Of a DNA stretch of 8,780 nucleotides, positions 7,452 to 8,780 are shown in pieces. This DNA is from Phycisphaerales bacterium. Lineage in GTDB: Bacteria; Planctomycetota; Phycisphaerae; Phycisphaerales; UBA1924. The stretch covers positions 1-8,780 of the forward strand of contig JAUXUZ010000514.1 in the NCBI GenBank assembly GCA_030680655.1, in the 5' to 3' direction. A program made the position numbers and the translations under genes. Numbering within the stretch: position 1 is the stretch's first letter; each line of letters begins with the position of its first letter. The notes beneath the pieces are model-generated. The model had not been told where the DNA came from. It saw only the letters and a list, made by a program, of their open reading frames with translations, and did no database searches.

Positions 7452-8375
7452 ATGCGTCTGCGACTGACTTTCGGCCCAATCCTGATCCTCCTGCTCCTTG
7501 GATTGATGTGGCTTGATTCCCACCTCGACGGCGTGAGCGTCGGCGCAGGCTGGGGACTGCTCCGCGAGCAGGATGGAACGCTGCTCCCCGGCCTTCCGCT
7601 GGTGCTTGTCGGGCTGCTGATCTGCGGGCGTGCGGGCTTCGAGCTCCGGCAGATGTTCGCCGCCAAGGGGATCCAGGCGTCGGCGAAGAGCCTCACGTTC
7701 TGTTCCGCGGCGGGCCTGCTCGCAGGTGTGCTGACAATCGGCACGAAAGCGCCGATCCCTCACGATTACGCGGGTGCTGTGCTCGCGACGGCGGCGGCGG
7801 CGGCGTTCTTCATCACCTTGCTGGCCTTTCTGCGCAGGAAAGACCCCAAGGGCGCAGGCGGCGCTGTGGCCGCGGCGATCGCCACATTCACCTATGTCGG
7901 GCTGATGCTCGCGTTCATGATGGCCGTCCGCCGTGAGTACGCCGTGTGGGTGATGGTGATGGTGGTGCTGACGATTAAGGCCTGCGACAGCGGGGCCTAT
8001 TTCACCGGCAAAGCGATCGGTAGGCACAAGATGATCCCGTGGCTCAGCCCGGGCAAGACGTGGGAGGGCCTGTGCGGAGGGCTGATCACCGCGGGCCTCT
8101 GCGGCCTGCTGTTCCGCTACATGGCAACGACGCTGGAATGGGGGCCCCAGTCGATTGCGGACGTCCCCGCCTGGCAGTGGATGGTGTTCGGTGTTCTGCT
8201 GGGTGGCTTCGGCCAGCTCGGTGACCTTTCCGCCAGCGTCTTCAAGCGGGACGCGGGCGTAAAGGACTCTGGCTCGATCCTGCCCGGGTTCGGCGGCATG
8301 ATCGACATGCTTGACTCGCTGCTGCTCACCGGGCCCATCGCGTACTGGTTTCTCTACGCGGTAAGGGCTGGGTAG
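7452..8375 (+). CDS. cdsA: Phosphatidate cytidylyltransferase (CDP-diacylglycerol synthase)
   Basis: Makes CDP-diacylglycerol from phosphatidate and CTP, the precursor of bacterial phospholipids, in the inner membrane. 307 residues, slightly longer than the E. coli enzyme. I count eight or nine hydrophobic segments, near residues 6-22, 45-62, 81-97, 106-127, 137-159, 164-178, 205-222, 242-258 and 287-304. Family motifs are clear: ACDSGAYFTGKAIGR from 178, WLSPGKTWEG to 206, and the C-terminal signature SVFKRDAGVKDSGS followed by ILPGFGGMIDMLDS (276-289). In that signature the usual His of PGHGG is Phe280 and the usual Arg of D-R-x-D is Met286; the two Asp (285, 288) remain. No Shine-Dalgarno precedes the ATG. 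A GCG trinucleotide run encodes Ala in the fourth segment. Being next to uppS is common in bacteria. A likely terminator overlaps its stop, so the unit probably ends here. Confidence 0.95.
   Translation: MRLRLTFGPILILLLLGLMWLDSHLDGVSVGAGWGLLREQDGTLLPGLPLVLVGLLICGRAGFELRQMFAAKGIQASAKSLTFCSAAGLLAGVLTIGTKAPIPHDYAGAVLATAAAAAFFITLLAFLRRKDPKGAGGAVAAAIATFTYVGLMLAFMMAVRREYAVWVMVMVVLTIKACDSGAYFTGKAIGRHKMIPWLSPGKTWEGLCGGLITAGLCGLLFRYMATTLEWGPQSIADVPAWQWMVFGVLLGGFGQLGDLSASVFKRDAGVKDSGSILPGFGGMIDMLDSLLLTGPIAYWFLYAVRAG
7791..7805 (+). repeat. Short GCG trinucleotide run within cdsA
   Basis: Five GCG copies in a row, preceded by near-matches (GCG ACG), encode part of an Ala-rich membrane segment (residues ~112-118). 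In-frame slippage would only add or remove Ala. Probably a product of high GC content rather than a functional repeat. Confidence 0.5.
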
Positions 8376-8383
8376 AGTTTTTT
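8352..8383 (+). terminator. Intrinsic terminator overlapping the end of cdsA
   Basis: CTCTAC (8352-8357) pairs perfectly with GTAGAG (8372-8377) around a 14-base loop, and six T residues follow at once (8378-8383). The descending arm contains the cdsA TAG stop. A 6-bp stem with half A-T pairs and a large loop is weaker than a textbook terminator. However, a T6 run is conspicuous in this GC-rich DNA and sits exactly at the stem base. A new promoter candidate follows 45 bases downstream, consistent with a transcript boundary. Confidence 0.5.
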
Positions 8384-8427
8384 CCGTCCGACCTGTCTCT
8401 TGGATCGCTCCCGCCTTGCGCCGCGGG

Positions 8428-8433
8428 TACAAT
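8428..8433 (+). promoter_or_regulatory. -10 element (TACAAT) of a promoter for the downstream gene
   Basis: TACAAT differs from the sigma70-type consensus TATAAT at one base and lies in the 109-base gap between cdsA and the next gene, giving a leader of about 45 bases. The -35 is poor: TTGGAT at 8400-8405 is 22 bases upstream, longer than the usual 16-18. A GCACGTGC palindrome (8434-8441) lies across the expected start point. GGAG at 8476-8479 supplies the ribosome binding site before the ATG at 8485. Confidence 0.45.
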
Positions 8434-8484
8434 GCACGTGCCGCGGCCCCGCCATCAGTCGACAGTGCCGCGAGCGGAGAGCCC

Positions 8485-8780
8485 ATGAGCGTTACGGCCA
8501 AGTTACTCAGCGTCTTCCGGGTCGAACAAATGCTCCGCGGCCTCAAGAGCCGCCTGAACACTGCCGAGCGATTCCTCCTCGAGCAGGAGAGGCAACTCAA
8601 GGTCGTAGACACCGACTTCTCCCGCACCGCCGCGGAGCTCAAGCAGCTCAAGACGAGCATCGCCGGCGAGGAGGGCGAGGCCACCTCGATCGACGCCCGC
8701 ATAGAGAAGCTGCGGGAGCAGATGGGTCTGGCCAAGACCAACAAGGAATACTCCGCGTTCCTCAGCGAGCTCAACTCGCT
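8485..8780 (+). CDS. Coiled-coil protein, probably CT398-like / C4 zinc-ribbon family (5' part)
   Basis: The gene starts at the ATG at 8485 with GGAG 5 bases upstream and is cut by the window after 98 codons. The visible part is almost entirely charged heptad-like helix: LLSVFRVEQMLRGLKSRL near the start, then AELKQLKTSIAGEEGE. Next comes IDARIEKLREQMGLAKTNKEYSAF, broken up here as IEKLREQM and KTNKEYSAFLSEL. The N-K-E-Y-x-A-[FL] element after paired helices is characteristic of the CT398-like family, whose members end in a four-Cys zinc ribbon. That ribbon would lie beyond the window, so the assignment is provisional. Such proteins are cytoplasmic and of uncertain function. The gene follows a likely terminator and its own -10 candidate, so it appears to open a new transcription unit. 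A generic coiled-coil protein is the alternative. Confidence 0.75.
   Translation, partial: MSVTAKLLSVFRVEQMLRGLKSRLNTAERFLLEQERQLKVVDTDFSRTAAELKQLKTSIAGEEGEATSIDARIEKLREQMGLAKTNKEYSAFLSELNS

Noticed and set aside
7950..7967. GTGATGGTGATGGTGGTG repeat in cdsA.
   Set aside because: It encodes Val/Met in a membrane segment; the repetition follows from codon use and amino-acid composition.
7440..8774. 444-codon - strand frame over cdsA and the following gene, with a run of His.
   Set aside because: The His run is the complement of GTGATG-type codons in a CdsA membrane segment. The frame crosses a terminator, a promoter and two + strand genes, so it is a shadow.

Overview
The window is GC-rich, tightly packed bacterial chromosome with a strong G/C preference at third codon positions. 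I see no tRNA or rRNA gene, CRISPR array, insertion sequence, phage gene or attachment site. The gene content suggests a planctomycete, possibly of the Phycisphaerae. This rests on the one-residue-longer GTTKRGIGP...RVGDL region of PurA, the non-canonical CdsA signature, an MJ0042-type zinc ribbon and a DUF255/DsbD-N fusion. That placement is inference from remembered family patterns; no search was run.

Left part (1-4877, all + strand). The window opens with the last ~40 codons of a membrane protein (stop at 120-122). Next come a probably exported serine alpha/beta hydrolase (143-1549), an unrecognised cytoplasmic protein overlapping it by GTGA (1546-2553), and, 5 bases later, a large YyaL/SPATA20-type thioredoxin-fold protein with a C-terminal DsbD-N-like domain (2559-4877). 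The spacing implies one transcript. No common pathway is obvious, and this is the least understood part of the window.

Middle (4892-5220). A 58-residue zinc-ribbon protein lies on the - strand, convergent with the thioredoxin-type gene and divergent from purA. The 152-base gap before purA holds a perfect 10-bp palindrome and only weak promoter matches.

Right part (5221-8780, + strand). purA (AMP synthesis) overlaps uppS (undecaprenyl diphosphate synthase) by GTGA. After a 78-base gap carrying a perfect 17-bp dyad comes cdsA (CDP-diacylglycerol synthesis). uppS-cdsA is a classic envelope-lipid pair: one enzyme makes the peptidoglycan/LPS lipid carrier and the other the phospholipid precursor. 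A plausible intrinsic terminator overlaps the cdsA stop codon. A new unit then begins with a -10 candidate and the 5' part of a coiled-coil gene resembling the CT398/C4 zinc-ribbon family, which runs off the window.

Most of the window is housekeeping. The parts worth a second look are the unknown gene in the left operon, the thioredoxin/DsbD-N fusion with its altered CxxC motif, the PurA and CdsA motif substitutions, and the dyad upstream of cdsA. I found no convincing new multi-gene system.
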